Source: Pseudomonadota bacterium
Lineage (GTDB): Bacteria; Pseudomonadota; Alphaproteobacteria; Caulobacterales; Caulobacteraceae
Reading direction: 5' to 3'
NCBI GenBank assembly: GCA_020161365.1
Contig: JAIUNU010000009.1
Location: 1-64,000 of the forward strand
DNA length: 64,000 bases
In this document: piece after piece, positions 8,034-16,244 of the stretch
How positions within the stretch are numbered: position 1 is the stretch's first letter
Layout of the letters: every line of letters begins with the position of its first letter
The notes under the pieces: generated by a model
Told to the model about the DNA's origin: nothing
Databases searched by the model: none
Seen by the model: only the letters and a program-made list of their open reading frames with translations
Position numbers and translations under genes: made by a program

Positions 8034-8957
8034 TCAGTGCGAGGGATCAAAATCGGGCTTCTGGGCCGCGACATAAGCATCCCACTCGGCGGCGCTATGG
8101 ACGTCGAGGCCTTTGTCCCAGGCCGCGCCCATGTAGTAGACGAACGGCTTGCCCGGCTCGACCCTGACCAGGACGAGGTAATTGTCGAAGTCCTGTCGCA
8201 CCTCGACCACGGACTTGGGGTCGACCATCAGGGCGATGGCCATGGCGCCCTTGTCGGGATCGGCAGGCTCCCAGAAGGTCACGCGGCCGGGGGCCAGATC
8301 CTGGCGAAACACGCCCGAGCCGCTGGCGCGCTTGCGTTTGGAGATACCGATCCCCACCACCAGCGGCCCTGGCTTGTCAGACCCGATCGTCGACACCATC
8401 CGTGTGAAATTCGTGCCCATCGGTAGCGAGAAGACCCGGGTCTCCCAGACCTTGCGGTCCACATCGACCGGCCACGGCGCATAGTCGACGCTGAACGACG
8501 CCACCTCGGGTCCATTCTGGATCAGCTTCCAGTCGGCCCAATTGCGGGACGTCCACAGCTTATTGTCGTGCCAGATGCCCAGGCCGCCCGCCCCGCGCCC
8601 CGTGCCGACATCGTAAAAGTCCAGGCCTTCGCCGTGGTTGGCGTGCTGGTCGCCGGTCTTGAGCTGGCGGTCCATATAGGGCCAACGCACGCTCTTGCCC
8701 CAGGCGTCGATCCCCGAGGTCGACGGCGGCTCGGCCTTCTCAAGGTCACGGCTGTAAATGCGATGCGCGGTGCGATCATTCTCCCAGAGAATATCGTTGT
8801 AGCGGTAGGGCGCGAGCGTCACAGCCGCGCGGGGCTTTCGCCCCTCGGCGTCCGGCGCCTCAAGAGGTTTGACGGGCGCGTGGGATTGGGCGTGGACTTG
8901 GGAAGCGGTCAGGCCGAGGGCCATGACGAGACCGACAGCAAAGGTCTTGGACATCAA
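8034..8957 (-). CDS. Secreted DUF4861-family protein
   Basis: A 307-residue protein with a signal peptide (residues 1-24, ending QVHAQ). The mature part has the aromatic-rich segments YRYNDILWENDRTAHRIYSRDL and NHGEGLDFYDVGTGRGAGG, which mark the DUF4861 family. Members often lie in polysaccharide-use loci of Bacteroidetes and proteobacteria, where a role in pectin or uronate-glycan breakdown has been suggested. No polysaccharide genes are adjacent here, though an arabinan module lies 50 kb away. No catalytic residues can be assigned. Confidence 0.7.
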   Translation of the reverse strand: MMSKTFAVGLVMALGLTASQVHAQSHAPVKPLEAPDAEGRKPRAAVTLAPYRYNDILWENDRTAHRIYSRDLEKAEPPSTSGIDAWGKSVRWPYMDRQLKTGDQHANHGEGLDFYDVGTGRGAGGLGIWHDNKLWTSRNWADWKLIQNGPEVASFSVDYAPWPVDVDRKVWETRVFSLPMGTNFTRMVSTIGSDKPGPLVVGIGISKRKRASGSGVFRQDLAPGRVTFWEPADPDKGAMAIALMVDPKSVVEVRQDFDNYLVLVRVEPGKPFVYYMGAAWDKGLDVHSAAEWDAYVAAQKPDFDPSH

Positions 8958-9067
8958 ACACGCTCCAGCGCGACTGACCTGGCGCCGGCCGGCGCCGCCT
9001 CCAACGCTCCTACAGCGTCTCGAAAAATTGGTCTAGCCAAATGAGAAAAGTGGACAGTCCAAACACC

Positions 9068-9727
9068 TCAGTCTGCGGGGCGTACGACCGCCACCAGCCA
9101 GCCTCCGCCCCAGGGCGTATTGATCACGGCCTCGTCCAGCACCTCACCGAGCGCCTTCAAGCGATGCCAGAGGCGCAGCGGCTTCAGCGCCAACCACATC
9201 GTCAGGCCGACGGCGCCGCCAGGCTTCAGGTTGGCCGCGTAGTGCGCGATCAGCGCCTCGACCTCGCCGAGGTGTTCGATGCATTCGGAGAACACGACCA
9301 CATCGAAGGTCTCGTCAGTCTTGAAGGTGCGCCCATCGCCCAACAGCATCTTGACCTCGCCGATCGCGATCTCGGGCGCCAGACGCAGTTCGCCCTGCTC
9401 GACCGCAGGCTTGGAGAAGTCGACCCCGACATAGCGGCCCGGACGGTGAGCGCGCAGGGCTTCGAAGAACACGCCCTCGCCTGCGCCGATTTCCAGCACA
9501 CGCGGGTTCGGCCAGCGGTCGGCGATCAGCGCCGCCAGCAGTCGATGGTGATGGCGCTGCTCGGAGCGGTTCAGGCGGTCATAGAGACCCGCCTGATACT
9601 CGGCGTCCCACTTTTCGACCGGCGCGGCGACGATCGGCTTGCCCCGCTTGCGCATGAAGAGCTCGCCGAGCCAGGGGCGATCCAGCGACAAAAGCTCGGT
9701 GAAGCGCCGCCAGCGCAAATAGGCCAT
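9068..9727 (-). CDS. Class I SAM-dependent methyltransferase
   Basis: A 219-residue methyltransferase. Motif I reads VLEIGAGEG, with the acidic SAM-binding residue in GVDFSKP and post-motif sequences VVVFSECIEHLG and NLKPGGAVGLTMW. The N-terminal 60 residues are basic and helical. I chose ATG 9727 because a good Shine-Dalgarno (GGGGGAAG) lies just before it. The substrate cannot be inferred. It stands alone, downstream of ppdK on the same strand and separated from it by a hairpin. Confidence 0.8.
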   Translation of the reverse strand: MAYLRWRRFTELLSLDRPWLGELFMRKRGKPIVAAPVEKWDAEYQAGLYDRLNRSEQRHHHRLLAALIADRWPNPRVLEIGAGEGVFFEALRAHRPGRYVGVDFSKPAVEQGELRLAPEIAIGEVKMLLGDGRTFKTDETFDVVVFSECIEHLGEVEALIAHYAANLKPGGAVGLTMWLALKPLRLWHRLKALGEVLDEAVINTPWGGGWLVAVVRPAD

Positions 9728-9761
9728 GACTTCCCCCGAAGATCGTCCTCCCCGGATAGGC

Positions 9762-9795
9762 AAAGGGCCCCGGACTGTCCAGTCCGAGGCCCCTT
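9762..9795 (-). terminator. Terminator-like hairpin after ppdK
   Basis: On the minus strand AGGGGCC-TCGGACT pairs with AGTCCG-GGGCCCTTT, giving a strong stem of about 14 bp. It lies 27 bp past the ppdK stop codon. The T-run is short (TTT), so termination is likely but less certain. Confidence 0.65.
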
Positions 9796-9821
9796 CCTGA
9801 GTTCAGTCAGGTCCGTCGTCG

Positions 9822-12509
9822 CTAGGCCTTGTTGGCCAGCGCCGCCTGAGCCGCCGCCAGACGCGCGATGGGCACGCGGTAGGGGGAACAAGACACGTAG
9901 TCGAGACCGACCTTCTCGCAGAAGCTGATCGAGGCAGGATCGCCGCCATGCTCGCCGCAGATGCCGAGCTTCGCGTCCGGACGCACCGCGCGACCACGCT
10001 CGGCGGCCAGGCGGATCAGGTCGCCCACGCCATCCTGGTCCAGACTGACGAAGGGGTCCTTCTCGAAGATGCCCTTCTCGATATAGGCGTTCAGGAACTT
10101 GCCGGCGTCGTCGCGGCTGATGCCGAACGTCGTCTGGGTCAGGTCGTTGGTGCCGAAGCTGAAGAACTCGGCGTTCTCGGCCAGATCGCCGGCGCGCAGG
10201 GCCGCGCGGGGCAGTTCGATCATGGTGCCGACGGTGTATTCCAGGGCCACGCCCTGCTCTTCCAGCACCGCCTTGGCGACGCGGTCGGTCAGGTCGCGCA
10301 GGTACTTCATCTCCTCGCCCTTGGCGACCAGCGGGTGCATGATCTCGGGGACCGGAGCAGCCTTGCCCGACTTGGCGATCTCGCACGCCGCCTCGAGGAT
10401 GGCGCGGACCTGCATCTCGTAGATCTCGGGATACGAGACCCCCAGGCGGCAGCCGCGGTGGCCGAGCATGGGGTTGGTCTCATGCAGCTCCTTGGCGCGA
10501 CGCATCAGCTTGGCGGCGTCCAGACCCGTGGCCTCGGCCACGGCCTGAACGTCTTCCTCGGTGTGCGGGAGGAACTCGTGCAGCGGCGGATCTAGCAGGC
10601 GGATCGTGACCGGCAGGCCTTCCATGATCGTGAACAGCTCGACGAAGTCGGCCTTCTGGAACGGCGCGATCTTGGCGAGGGCGGCGCGGCGACCCTTCTC
10701 GTCGTCGGCCAGGATCATCTCGCGCACGGCGGCGATCCGGGTGTCGTCGAAGAACATGTGCTCGGTGCGGCAGAGACCGATGCCCTCGGCGCCGAACTGA
10801 CGGGCCGTCTTGGCGTCCAGCGGAGTCTCGGCGTTGGCGCGAACCTTCAGGCGGCGCACCTCGTCGGCCCAGGCCATCAGGGTGGCGAAGTCCCCGGTCA
10901 GCTCGGGCTCGATCATCTTCGGCGCGCCGGCCAGGATGTCACCCGTCGAGCCGTCGATGGTGATGATCTCCCCGGCCTTGAACTCGCGGTCACGCACCCG
11001 GAATAGGCCCTCCCTCTCGAAGATGGCCACGTCACCGGCGCCCGAGACGCAAGGGCGCCCCATGCCGCGCGCCACGACGGCGGCGTGGCTGGTCATGCCG
11101 CCACGCGCCGTGATGATGCCGCGGGCGGCGTGCATGCCGTGGATGTCCTCGGGGCTGGTCTCTTCGCGCACCAGGATCACCGACTCGCCGTTGGCGGCGG
11201 CCTTTTCGGCGGCGTCGCTGTCGAAGACGACCTTGCCCGTGGCTGCGCCCGGCGAGGCTGGCAGCCCCTTAGCGATCACGTCGCGATGGGCCGACGGATC
11301 GATGGTCGGGTGCAGCAGTTGGTCCAGCGAGGCCGGCTCGACGCGGCCAACGGCCTCCGAGGTCGAAATCACGCCCTCGGCCGCCATGTCCACCGCGATC
11401 TTCAGCGCGGCCTTGGCGGTGCGCTTCCCGTTGCGGGTCTGCAGCATGTAGAGCTTGCCCTGCTCCACGGTGAACTCGATGTCCTGCATGTCGCGGTAGT
11501 GACGCTCCAGCGTCTCCACGACCGACTTGAACTGGCCGAACACCTCCGGCATCGCCTCTTCCATCGAGGGAGCCGTATCGCCCATCTCTTCGCGAGCGGC
11601 CTTGGTCAGGGACTGCGGGGTGCGGATACCGGCCACCACGTCCTCGCCCTGGGCGTTGATCAGGAACTCGCCGTAGAGGCGGTTGTCGCCGTTCGACGGG
11701 TTACGGGTGAAGGCCACGCCCGTCGCAGACGTCTCGCCCATGTTGCCGAACACCATCGACTGGATGTTCACGGCCGTGCCCCAGCTTTCGGGGATGTCGT
11801 GCATGCGGCGATAGAACTTGGCGCGATCGTTCATCCAGCTGGCGAACACGGCGCCGACAGCGCCCCATAGCTGCTCCTGGGCGTCCTGCGGGAACGGCTT
11901 GCCCAGCTGCTCGCGGACGGCGGCTTTGTAGTCCTTGATCACGGCGGCCCAGTCGTCGGCGGTGAGGCCGGTGTCGACATGGACGTCCAGGCGATCCTTG
12001 TGGTCGTCGAGGATCTCCTCGAACATGTGGTGCTCCAGATTGAGCACGACGTTCGAGTACATCTGGATGAAGCGGCGGTAGCTGTCATAGGCGAAGCGGC
12101 GGTCGCCCGACAGCTTGGCCAGGCCCTCAACGGTCTCGTCGTTGAGGCCCAGGTTCAGCACCGTGTCCATCATGCCCGGCATCGAGGCGCGAGCGCCCGA
12201 ACGCACCGAAACCAACAACGGGTTGGTCACGTCGCCGAACTTCTTGTCGGTGAGCTCTTCGATCCGGGCGAGCCCGGCCTGGACCTGCTCGCCCAGCTCG
12301 GCCGGATACTGCTTGCCGTTGGCGTAGTAGTGAACGCAGGCCTCGGTCGTGATCGTAAAGCCAGGCGGCACCGGCAAGCCTAGGGCCGACATCTCCGCCA
12401 GATTGGCGCCCTTGCCGCCCAGAAGGTTCTTCATCGAGGCGTCGCCGTCGGCGCCGCCTCCGCCGAAAGCATAAACCCAACGGGCCTTGGTCAGCGTCTC
12501 AACCGGCAT
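9822..12509 (-). CDS. ppdK: Pyruvate, phosphate dikinase
   Basis: Interconverts pyruvate + ATP + Pi with phosphoenolpyruvate + AMP + PPi in the cytoplasm. The 895-residue protein has the normal PPDK order: N-terminal ATP-grasp nucleotide-binding domain (VYAFGGGGADGDASMKNLLGGKG at the start), central phosphohistidine domain with GGMTSHAAVVARGMG, and C-terminal TIM barrel with GLCRTEHMFF and the active-site Cys in GICGEHGGDPAS. I placed the start at ATG 12509, giving the usual MPVETLTKARWVYAF beginning. It is a single-gene unit with a hairpin in its leader and one after its stop. Confidence 0.95.
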   Translation of the reverse strand: MPVETLTKARWVYAFGGGGADGDASMKNLLGGKGANLAEMSALGLPVPPGFTITTEACVHYYANGKQYPAELGEQVQAGLARIEELTDKKFGDVTNPLLVSVRSGARASMPGMMDTVLNLGLNDETVEGLAKLSGDRRFAYDSYRRFIQMYSNVVLNLEHHMFEEILDDHKDRLDVHVDTGLTADDWAAVIKDYKAAVREQLGKPFPQDAQEQLWGAVGAVFASWMNDRAKFYRRMHDIPESWGTAVNIQSMVFGNMGETSATGVAFTRNPSNGDNRLYGEFLINAQGEDVVAGIRTPQSLTKAAREEMGDTAPSMEEAMPEVFGQFKSVVETLERHYRDMQDIEFTVEQGKLYMLQTRNGKRTAKAALKIAVDMAAEGVISTSEAVGRVEPASLDQLLHPTIDPSAHRDVIAKGLPASPGAATGKVVFDSDAAEKAAANGESVILVREETSPEDIHGMHAARGIITARGGMTSHAAVVARGMGRPCVSGAGDVAIFEREGLFRVRDREFKAGEIITIDGSTGDILAGAPKMIEPELTGDFATLMAWADEVRRLKVRANAETPLDAKTARQFGAEGIGLCRTEHMFFDDTRIAAVREMILADDEKGRRAALAKIAPFQKADFVELFTIMEGLPVTIRLLDPPLHEFLPHTEEDVQAVAEATGLDAAKLMRRAKELHETNPMLGHRGCRLGVSYPEIYEMQVRAILEAACEIAKSGKAAPVPEIMHPLVAKGEEMKYLRDLTDRVAKAVLEEQGVALEYTVGTMIELPRAALRAGDLAENAEFFSFGTNDLTQTTFGISRDDAGKFLNAYIEKGIFEKDPFVSLDQDGVGDLIRLAAERGRAVRPDAKLGICGEHGGDPASISFCEKVGLDYVSCSPYRVPIARLAAAQAALANKA

Positions 12510-12830
12510 CTTTGAATTCACCCTGCGATAAGTGAAAAGGCCGCGCCCCTCTTTTGGGGGTCGTCTCGCCCTGGAACAGCGCTGCTTTGTTGTGATCCCG
12601 CAGTGCAATATCCGGGGGCCTCAGTAGCACTTCGGTCAAGAACGCGTCCACTGGCGGTTCGCGTTCCAGGCTGTGAGGGCTGAATTCGGCAAATAATTCC
12701 AATGACAACGTTGTCCGATCGACGAGCTTGGCCGGCTCGTCGTCAATTCAGACCCAATCACGCGACTTAAGCCGGCCCCGGACGATTATCGCGACTTGCC
12801 TTGGCGTCCTGAAACGCTTCCGATGGCCCC
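12510..12830. promoter_or_regulatory. ppdK / GNAT divergent intergenic region with CG-centred palindrome
   Basis: This 321-bp gap has no gene. It holds a perfect 12-bp palindrome GACAACGTTGTC at 12704-12715, the shape of LacI-family operators (central CG). It also holds a hairpin CCCC/GGGG at 12546-12560 in the ppdK leader, followed on the minus strand by CGCGGCCTTTTC. The palindrome lies about 195 bp before ppdK and 116 bp before the GNAT gene. No LacI-type regulator is encoded in the window. Confidence 0.45.
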
Positions 12831-13412
12831 ATGACCGCGCGGATCGCCCGACTCGGAGCCTCGCCGGGCGACGCCCATGCGATCGCCGATCTGCATACGC
12901 GCAGCCGTCAGGTCGCCTATCGCGGTCTCTACGGCGATCACTATCTGGATCATCAGCTTCCGGCGATCTCACGGGCCGTCTGGCGGGAACGCTTCGAAAC
13001 CTACGCGCCCGACGCCGATCTGATCCTGGCCGCCATGGAGGACGCCGGGCCCGTCGCCCTCGCCTACGCGTCCTTTCGGTTAAACCCCGAAGTCGGCCTG
13101 CTCGTCGACAACCTGCACGTCGCCCCAGAACGGAAGGGCGAGGGCCTGGGCTCGCGCCTTCTATCCGAAGTCGCACGCTGGCTTTGCGACGAGCACAAGG
13201 GCGCGCCTCTGCACTTGGAAGTCTATGCGCCGAACGCGGCGGCGCTCGGCTTCTATGAGCGCAAGGGCGGCGTCGAGGTGGCGCGGTTTAGAGAAAAGGC
13301 TCCTGGCGGCCTTGAGGTGGAGGTTGTCCGCTACCGCTGGACCGATCCCACAGTACTAGCCTGCACCCGCAGTCTGCGCGAACCCGATGAATTGAAGACG
13401 CTCTATCGTTGA
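12831..13412 (+). CDS. GNAT-family N-acetyltransferase
   Basis: A 193-residue acetyltransferase of the GNAT fold. The acetyl-CoA loop reads LHVAPERKGEGLGSRLLSEVARW, close to the Q/RxxGxG/A signature, and the C-terminal part has EVYAPNAAALGFYERKGG. The substrate is unknown. The start ATG 12831 gives an N-terminus (ARLGASPGDAHAIADLH) typical of GNATs acting on small molecules. Its 3' end overlaps the convergent secreted-protein gene by 10 bp. Confidence 0.85.
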   Translation: MTARIARLGASPGDAHAIADLHTRSRQVAYRGLYGDHYLDHQLPAISRAVWRERFETYAPDADLILAAMEDAGPVALAYASFRLNPEVGLLVDNLHVAPERKGEGLGSRLLSEVARWLCDEHKGAPLHLEVYAPNAAALGFYERKGGVEVARFREKAPGGLEVEVVRYRWTDPTVLACTRSLREPDELKTLYR

Positions 13413-14254
13413 AGCTCATCGACCATAGCCGTAGCAAGGGGCGCCAGTTGATCGCTCGCACCAATATTGCTTCGAACCTTGTAGACCGCTCGCAGATAGG
13501 CCTTGTCAGCATTACTCAAGCGCTTCGACGAGCCCGGCGCCGCGAACAGTTCCAAAATTGAATCATAGCTCGACTGAACGGCGCCGACCTTAATATTGGC
13601 GAGCGCGACGAAGCTGACATAGTCCGCCAACGCTGCGACCGGCACGCCGTCGGCCTTACGAGCGTCCACAACCACCATACTGTGGTACAAAACGCTGGCG
13701 ACGGGCTGCACAATACGGCTGCCAGGCGCTTGGAAAGTGACGAACGCCGTATCCGTAAAGCCGCCATCAGCCTGCCCTTGGATGGGCACTTCCATGGTGC
13801 GGCTCAACCATCGGACGGGATAGGCGTTGGCTCGAAAACGATCCACACGCGGGATCGAGATGTCGTCATAGCGAATCTTACCCCGCGCCCGAGCCTTGCG
13901 GAGCATCTCCTCGGGCTCACGCGAGAAGAGCACTAATAGATCAGGTTGACACGAGCGCGTCGCGAACTGCACGCCCACCTCATTCGCCACCTCGCGAAGG
14001 CGCGCGAGAACGTAGCGATTGATCTCCGGTCGCGCGCCAGCGACGAGTGGACACAACTGGTTTGGCCGCTTGCTCACCTGCCCGCTTGGCGAAAGCTCTG
14101 TCACGGCGCGGACATAGTCCAACGTCCGTGCGCGATTGGCGCCCTTCACAACCAGTGGGTCTGCAATCGACTCCGGCGCACGAGGGGTTTGGGCGTCTAC
14201 CGTCGCCGGCGTCGACAGCGCCAGAGCCGAGACCACCAAAGCCAAAGCACGCAT
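13403..14254 (-). CDS. Secreted protein of unknown function
   Basis: I do not recognise the family. The 283-residue product has a signal peptide (residues 1-22, ending TVDAQ). The mature part contains two cysteines (in NQLCPLVAG and TRSCQPDLLV) that could form a disulfide, and a segment predicted to be alpha/beta. The region ARPEINRYVLARLREVANEVGVQ and the end LSNADKAYLRAVY look like a helical periplasmic or surface protein. It is convergent with the GNAT gene and has no operon partner. Confidence 0.65.
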   Translation of the reverse strand: MRALALVVSALALSTPATVDAQTPRAPESIADPLVVKGANRARTLDYVRAVTELSPSGQVSKRPNQLCPLVAGARPEINRYVLARLREVANEVGVQFATRSCQPDLLVLFSREPEEMLRKARARGKIRYDDISIPRVDRFRANAYPVRWLSRTMEVPIQGQADGGFTDTAFVTFQAPGSRIVQPVASVLYHSMVVVDARKADGVPVAALADYVSFVALANIKVGAVQSSYDSILELFAAPGSSKRLSNADKAYLRAVYKVRSNIGASDQLAPLATAMVDELQR

Positions 14255-14417
14255 AGCGCCTCTCCCGAGCCTTAGATCAGGAGATCACAACTTTAAACTG
14301 GAAACAATCCGCACCACCCCTTAACCGAGCGCGCGGCGAGCAGTTGGTGGTAAAAGCTCGCCGCCTGTCGCATCAGACCATCGAGACTGCCTGAGCGAAA
14401 CGGCCCGACTTACGCAG

Positions 14418-14924
14418 CTAGAACGGGATCTCATCGTCCAGGTCCGCCGAGAAGCTCTCGCGCGGTCCGCTGGGCTGGCTGCGCTGGCCGCCGCCGAAGC
14501 TGGAGCCGCCGCCCGAATAGCCGCCGCCGTAGCCGTCATCTCCGCCGGAGGACATTCCGGAATCGGCGCCGCCGCGACCGCCCAGCATGGTCAGTTCGCC
14601 CCGGAACTTCTGCAGCACGATCTCGGTCGAGTACTTTTCCTGACCGGTGTTGTCGGTCCATTTGCGCGTCTGCAGCGCGCCCTCGATGTACACCGTCGAG
14701 CCTTTGCGCAGGTACTGCTCGGCCACCTTGACGAGGTTGTCGTTGAAAATCACGACCCGGTGCCATTCGGTCTTTTCCTTGCGCTCGCCGCTGTTGCGGT
14801 CGCGCCAGGTTTCCGACGTGGCGATCCGCAGGTTGGCGACGCGGTCGCCCGAACCCAGGCTGCGGATTTCGGGATCGGCGCCGAGATTGCCGACCAGAAT
14901 GACCTTGTTGACGCTGCCCGCCAT
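14418..14924 (-). CDS. ssb: Single-stranded DNA-binding protein
   Basis: Binds single-stranded DNA in replication, recombination and repair. The 168-residue protein has the OB-fold domain in residues 1-112 ([45 protein letters not shown]), a glycine-rich linker, and the acidic tip DLDDEIPF that recruits repair proteins. I chose ATG 14924 because [15 protein letters not shown] is the family start. A LexA-type box lies 87 bp upstream, so DNA damage probably induces it. Confidence 0.95.
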   Translation of the reverse strand: MAGSVNKVILVGNLGADPEIRSLGSGDRVANLRIATSETWRDRNSGERKEKTEWHRVVIFNDNLVKVAEQYLRKGSTVYIEGALQTRKWTDNTGQEKYSTEIVLQKFRGELTMLGGRGGADSGMSSGGDDGYGGGYSGGGSSFGGGQRSQPSGPRESFSADLDDEIPF

Positions 14925-15010
14925 CGTTTGGACCTTGCTCTCGCCCGGCGACCCATGCGCCGGAATCTGGAGCGAGACGTTAACGAGCCGCCAAGACGCG
15001 CGCAAGTTTT

Positions 15011-15025
15011 GTTCTTGCAACGTTC
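15011..15025. promoter_or_regulatory. LexA/SOS box upstream of ssb
   Basis: GTTCTTGCAACGTTC fits exactly the alphaproteobacterial LexA operator GTTC-N7-GTTC. It lies 87 bp before ssb, the only gene start it could control. Confidence 0.75.
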
Positions 15026-15077
15026 TTGTGGGCAAGCCCGAGCTCTGTGGGCGGAATGTTGGGTTTACCGGTCCGCC

Positions 15078-15476
15078 CTACTCCGCGGGAACACGCCGGA
15101 TCGCGCCCGGCACGGCCAAGCGGCCGTCACCGGTTCGCACCAGCGACATGAAGCGCGGGCCTTCATAGGTCTGGCCCACATAGATCCCTTCCTTCTCGAT
15201 GAAGATGAAGGATCCCTGGTACGCGCCGACCATGCTGCGGCTGTTGGACTGACCCAGGCGCACGAAGCGCATGCGCATGCCCTCAAGCGTCGCCGCGCAT
15301 TCTTCCAGCTGCGGCACATTCCGGCTGACCGGATTGAAACGCAGCGTCTTGTCCTTGTTGGTGGCGACGTGGAAGCAGACGCCCTGCTCGAACGGCGCCT
15401 TGGTCTGCTTCTCGCAACCCGCGAGAACGAGGCCCGAGGCGGCGAGAACGGTGGCGGCGAGGACGGTCTTTTTCAT
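15078..15476 (-). CDS. Small putative lipoprotein
   Basis: A 132-residue protein with a signal sequence and lipobox LVLAGC, making Cys21 the likely lipidated residue. The mature part has two further cysteines (GVCFHVA and EECAATLEG), probably a disulfide. I do not recognise the family. It starts 17 bp after the stop of the membrane-anchored protein upstream, so the two are probably one operon of envelope proteins. Confidence 0.7.
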   Translation of the reverse strand: MKKTVLAATVLAASGLVLAGCEKQTKAPFEQGVCFHVATNKDKTLRFNPVSRNVPQLEECAATLEGMRMRFVRLGQSNSRSMVGAYQGSFIFIEKEGIYVGQTYEGPRFMSLVRTGDGRLAVPGAIRRVPAE

Positions 15477-15493
15477 GGCCTACACCTATAAAC

Positions 15494-16183
15494 CTATCCG
15501 GCGTTGGGAATAGAGCAGTTCGGCGCCTGCTCGAACGCGGTGTGGAAGCTGCGGTTGTCCGACGAGATCTCGACACGCCCGGGAACCAGACGAAGCGTCT
15601 CTTCGCCCCACCGCCCGTAGGTCGCGCCGCCGGCCTTCTCGCAGCGCCCGCCGAAGAGCTGCTGGGCGCAGGCGTTCAGGGTGATGTCGCCTGGCAGACG
15701 ACGCCATTCGTTGCTGGCGTAGCGCCAACAGGCGGCGAGCGGCGCGGTGGCTGAGGCGGCCGTCGGCGTGGTTGGCGTCGCGGCTGGCGTCGGCGTGGCA
15801 GCCGGCGCTGGAACGGCGGTCGGAACGGGCGGCAGCGGGGTCAGAACCATGCCCGCCTGGTCGGCGGCAGCCAGAGCCCCGGTCTCGTCGACGCCAACGT
15901 CGAGCGCGCCGGTGGCCACGCCGTTCTTCTTGGCGCATTCGGCCAGGGTGATCTCGCCGACGAACGCGCCGCCCACGAAGCAGCGCAGCGGACGGGCGGG
16001 ATCAAGCTTGGTGTCGTCGGCGCGCCCCGTTTCGACGATGAGACCCGCCCGCGAGGCCGGAGGCTCCTCGGCGGGCTTCTTGTCATGACCCGACATCAGG
16101 GCCACGGCGATGCCAAGGCCGGCCACAAGCGCCAGCGCCGCGCCGCCGCCCAGGATGATCCGTCGATCTTTCAGAAAGTCCAT
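15494..16183 (-). CDS. Membrane-anchored protein with two related domains
   Basis: A 229-residue protein. A single membrane helix at residues 9-30 is followed by a charged stretch. Two short domains share the pattern C-(F/W)-...-G-(E/D)-ITL-x-x-C-A: one has CFVGGAFVGEITLAECAKKNG and the other CWRYASNEWRRLPGDITLNACA. A Pro/Ala/Thr-rich linker of about 40 residues separates them. It looks like an inner-membrane protein with a periplasmic repeat. The family is unknown to me. It is the first gene of a likely two-gene operon with the small lipoprotein. Confidence 0.65.
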   Translation of the reverse strand: MDFLKDRRIILGGGAALALVAGLGIAVALMSGHDKKPAEEPPASRAGLIVETGRADDTKLDPARPLRCFVGGAFVGEITLAECAKKNGVATGALDVGVDETGALAAADQAGMVLTPLPPVPTAVPAPAATPTPAATPTTPTAASATAPLAACWRYASNEWRRLPGDITLNACAQQLFGGRCEKAGGATYGRWGEETLRLVPGRVEISSDNRSFHTAFEQAPNCSIPNAG

Positions 16184-16244
16184 GCCTCTTGGCTACGACG
16201 CGCCGATGACGCTTTCAAGCTTGGCGGCCGTGGAAAAGGACCGC

